A DNA stretch of 20,337 nt from Stramenopiles sp. TOSAG23-3. Its lineage: Eukaryota; Sar. The stretch spans positions 1 through 20,337 of the forward strand of contig LT642380.1 of NCBI GenBank assembly GCA_900128585.1, read 5' to 3'. The notes under the pieces are model-generated. The model did not search any database. It worked only from the letters and a program-made list of their open reading frames with translations, and was not told the DNA's origin. Positions 17,755 through 20,337 of this stretch are shown one piece after another; position 1 is the first letter of the stretch; every line of letters starts with the position of its first letter. Position numbers and translations under genes: made by a program.

Positions 17755-19290
17755 TTACTGACCCTCCCCTCCCCCACCATCATCCCCCCCTTCGCCAATC
17801 TTTAAATTTGCCACCCCAAGTTCACCCACCTCCCCCTCCTCTTCCACCAAATCATCGTACTCCTCTACAAACCGCTCGTACTCCGCCGTGTCCACGTCGT
17901 TGTGAACCATCCCCATGGCCGGGGCGTGGTTCGCGGCCAGGACTTTTCCGCGTTTCGTCTTCCTCTTCTTCCTCTCTTTCGGGGGGTTCATCTTCTTCAC
18001 CAAAACGACATCCGGGACCGTGTCGCACTTCACACTCGTCGTGCCGTTGTACGAGGTCATGTCAAACCCAAGCGCGGAGTCCCCCGCCTTCAGGTGCTGC
18101 CCAAGGTGCGAGTAGACCGTGTACTGCGTGTCGTTCACGCCGAGGTCCGACGCCCGGGCGACCGTTACCTCGGCCAAAATGTACCGGCTCCCGGTTTCCT
18201 GGGCCACGCCCGTCGCCACCGCATTTGCCCCCTCCGGCGTCTGCCTCAAGTCGCGCTCGTACCGTTCCAGGATTTCGGCCCGTTTGTCCTGCTTCTTCTT
18301 CTTTCGTTTCGCCTTTGCCCCGGGCCTTCCCCGCCGGGCCAGGCTCGGCTGCGGCCGCACGACGATGGAGTCGAGCACGACGAACTCGACCAGGTTGCGG
18401 GACGTCATTGCGGGCTCTAGGGGGTCGCGGTAGAATGCCTTTTCGTTCAGGGAGGACTCCTCCAGTGTCGACGGGTTCAGCAGGTGCACGCTTCCGGCGA
18501 TCTTGGTGCAGATGACGACCTGACCAATGCTCCCGCAGGACGCCATTTGCTTCTTGCTCAGGACCAGCAGGTCGTCGGCGCACACCGGGATGATCTCGAC
18601 CGACCAAGTGAACTCGTACCGGTCCTTCCCGACCAGGCTCTTCGACTTTTTTTCTCGCACGGGGACGTGCGACTTCAAAAATTGGACGAACTTTGCCGCC
18701 GCAGACTTTGTGTTGAACTTGAAGTCGATCCCATCCTTCTTCGGGTCCAAGTTCGCGATCGCCCCCTGCGCTTTGTGTTTGATGATGAGCTGCTCCAGGT
18801 AGAAGAACGTTCGCTTGTGGTCCACGTGCTGGCGCACCTGGACCGTCGCCGTCGAGTTCATGTCCGCGTTCTCCTCGTGACAGTCCGGGCAGAACTGGTT
18901 CTTTAGGACATACTCCACAACAAATGTCTGCTTGAGCTGAACCCCTAGCGCTTCTTTCTGAACGTCCAGTCGAACCTTGACCCGCTTCGAGTGGGGCTCC
19001 GTCCATATGAAATTTGCGTCCAACAGCTTTACTTTGGACAGTCCGGGGAGCGTCCGAAGGCAGATCGCAAGGAGCTCCCGGCTCTCAAAGTCGGCAAAGA
19101 CCCACGGCGGCCGGTTGATGCGAAGGCACTGTTTGCACCACAGCAAAAAATGTTCCTTCGGGATCCCTTCTGTGATGTCAACCTGAGACGCAAGGCACCC
19201 GTCGCACATCGCTGCCGCATTGAACTTTATCGATACCCCGCACAGACAGCAGAGGATGTTCGACGCCGTCTGCTTCGGGAACGCAGACAT
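17755..19290 (-). CDS. NMD3: 60S ribosomal export protein NMD3
   Basis: A 511-residue adaptor that binds the pre-60S ribosomal subunit and links it to the CRM1 exportin for nuclear export. The N-terminal zinc-binding region has four CxxC pairs: C14/C17, C29/C32, C52/C55 and C134/C137. The text around them (LLWCKQCLRI, PPWVFADFESREL, QFCPDCHEENA) is typical of NMD3, as are the later SLVGKDRYEF and the region reading YFLEQLII-like LEQLIIKHKA. Basic clusters at 326-337 and 438-449 are likely nuclear localisation signals. The acidic C terminus (466-511) with spaced Leu, Val and Phe probably contains the export signal, as in yeast and human. Length matches the family (about 500). The start ATG at 19290 places the first cysteine pair near the N terminus, as expected. 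Apparently a single exon. Housekeeping gene. Confidence 0.97.
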   Translation of the reverse strand: MSAFPKQTASNILCCLCGVSIKFNAAAMCDGCLASQVDITEGIPKEHFLLWCKQCLRINRPPWVFADFESRELLAICLRTLPGLSKVKLLDANFIWTEPHSKRVKVRLDVQKEALGVQLKQTFVVEYVLKNQFCPDCHEENADMNSTATVQVRQHVDHKRTFFYLEQLIIKHKAQGAIANLDPKKDGIDFKFNTKSAAAKFVQFLKSHVPVREKKSKSLVGKDRYEFTWSVEIIPVCADDLLVLSKKQMASCGSIGQVVICTKIAGSVHLLNPSTLEESSLNEKAFYRDPLEPAMTSRNLVEFVVLDSIVVRPQPSLARRGRPGAKAKRKKKKQDKRAEILERYERDLRQTPEGANAVATGVAQETGSRYILAEVTVARASDLGVNDTQYTVYSHLGQHLKAGDSALGFDMTSYNGTTSVKCDTVPDVVLVKKMNPPKERKKRKTKRGKVLAANHAPAMGMVHNDVDTAEYERFVEEYDDLVEEEGEVGELGVANLKIGEGGDDGGGGEGQ

Positions 19291-19555
19291 GGGTAGGTTG
19301 GAGGTAAGCTGGTAAAATTTAAAAATACACGATGCGGTTCGATATGTACAAGAGGGGTGAATGAAATTTTCGTCATTGGATTCTTAAATTTTTTAATTTA
19401 TTTACACGCAAGAAGATATAGTTTTCTTTTTCAAGCAAATGCATAGAAATAATAATTTTTATTATAATAATAATAATAATAATAATATTTTATTAATACC
19501 ACCAAGTAGTATTATTATTATACGACAGAGAAGAACGAAAAAAAGAAGAAGAAGT

Positions 19556-19756
19556 AGAAGAAAGAAGAAGAAGAAGAAGAAAAGAGAAAGAAAGAAGAAG
19601 AAGAAGAAAAAAGAAGAAGAAGAAAGAAGAAGAAGAAGAAAGAAGAAGAAGAAGAAGAAGAAGAAGAAGAAGAAAGAAGAAAGAAGAAGAGGAAAGAAGA
19701 AGAAAGAAAGAAGAAAGAAGAAGAAAGAAGAAAGAAAGAAGAAGAAGAGGAGGAGA
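19556..19756. repeat. 201-base pure purine GAA/GAAA tract
   Basis: Every base from 19556 to 19756 is A or G, mostly GAA with GAAA variants and a few GAGG units. Confidence 0.95.
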
Positions 19757-19842
19757 TTTAATAATTAAAAAAAAAAATATATTAAACCATATTTATTAGA
19801 CTATATAATATAAATACCATCCAAAGGGACACAACAGAAGAA

Positions 19843-19857
19843 CCTCCTCCTTCTTCT

Positions 19858-19894
<37 letters not shown>

Positions 19895-19948
19895 TTTCTT
19901 TCTTCTTTCTTCTTTCTTCTTCTCTTCATTCTTCTTTCTTCTTTCTTC
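19843..19948. repeat. CTT/CTTT pyrimidine tract
   Basis: Uninterrupted C/T from 19843 to 19927, one A at 19928, then pyrimidines to 19948. It is approximately complementary to the purine tract about 90 bases upstream. Confidence 0.95.
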
Positions 19949-20175
19949 AATTTTATTATATATTATATTAATATAAAAAAATAATATTAAAATATGCTTT
20001 CTTCTTTTTTTAGCAAGGAGAATTCACTTTCTTTTCTCTCTAATATCTATATAACTAAGAAAATAAAAACGTTCAGAAATGAAACAAGCCATTTTGTAGA
20101 AACTAAAAACTAAAATTTATAATCAACATATTCTCACTTCCCAACTTACAACAGCTCAAAATTAAAAGGAGAAGT

Positions 20176-20337
20176 ATGGCAAGTTTATTACTTGAGAGTG
20201 ATGAGAAAAGGAGGAAGACAAGCGAGGTTGAGGAGGACGGTATTAGGACACTGAAGGAGCTCCCGGACGCGTTACTTGAATTTATAATGGACTTTCTTCG
20301 TTATGACTTTAAGTGTTGGGCAAGTCTTTTGGGAACG
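20176..20337 (+). CDS. F-box-like protein, N-terminal part (3' partial)
   Basis: The ATG at 20176 opens 54 codons that run off the window end with no stop. The N terminus is charged (residues 7-21, with an EKRRK stretch). The segment LKELPDALLEFIMDFLRY (26-43) has the LPD-x-LL-x-I-x-FL pattern of F-box and related leucine-rich or ankyrin-linked protist proteins, whose F-box recruits substrates to SCF ubiquitin ligases. A following CWASLLG fits the second half of an F-box. Only the start is visible, so the full domain structure is unknown. The gene is divergent from NMD3 across the purine/pyrimidine tracts. Confidence 0.55.
   Translation, partial: MASLLLESDEKRRKTSEVEEDGIRTLKELPDALLEFIMDFLRYDFKCWASLLGT

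Larger units (their letters stand above)
19291..20175. other. Divergent intergenic region with long GAA and CTT tracts
   Basis: Between NMD3 and the partial F-box-like gene. It holds ATA/AAT repeats near 19450-19490, a 201-base purine-only tract, an 85-base pyrimidine tract, and AT-rich flanks. An open frame across the purine tract encodes only Lys, Arg and Glu and is not a gene. Confidence 0.7.

Noticed and set aside
19439-19768. Lys/Arg-rich ORF
   Set aside because: It is translation of a purine microsatellite.
12000-20175. CRISPR array among the repeats
   Set aside because: Repeats are simple microsatellites without regular unique spacers, and the genome is eukaryotic.

Overview
This window looks like nuclear DNA of a unicellular eukaryote, most plausibly a marine alga or related protist; I lean to a stramenopile or haptophyte grade, with low confidence. 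The reasons are eukaryote-only proteins (a GRIP-domain golgin, the 60S export adaptor NMD3, an HCN/CNG-type channel), one gene per transcript on alternating strands, very AT-rich spacers full of simple repeats, and compact genes that appear intronless. All genes except the first have markedly GC-rich third codon positions.

Layout. 3-6449 (+): 5'-truncated giant protein with cysteine-rich repeats, a split DUF1800 domain and a C-terminal DUF1501 domain. About 6589-6762 (-): ankyrin-repeat remnant or terminal exon. 7181-8410 (-): channelrhodopsin. 9722-10216 (+): unrecognised 164-aa protein. 10432-11957 (-): tandem cyclic-nucleotide-binding protein whose frame breaks at a 10-G run. 13545-15389 (+): six-TM potassium-type channel with a cyclic-nucleotide-binding domain. 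16315-17460 (+): small GRIP golgin. 17755-19290 (-): NMD3. 20176-20337 (+): start of a gene with an F-box-like segment, cut by the window end. Long purine and pyrimidine tracts lie between NMD3 and that last gene.

The part most worth attention is 7.2-15.4 kb. A channelrhodopsin with a non-carboxylate residue at the bacteriorhodopsin Asp85 position (as in many anion channelrhodopsins), an orphan small protein, a tandem CNB protein with PKG-like binding cassettes and a CNBD-containing potassium-type channel are consecutive genes. Three of the four carry RRxS-type motifs. This is compatible with a light-to-membrane-potential-to-cyclic-nucleotide signalling module, but that functional link is inference from adjacency. 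The golgin and NMD3 downstream are housekeeping genes with no evident connection.
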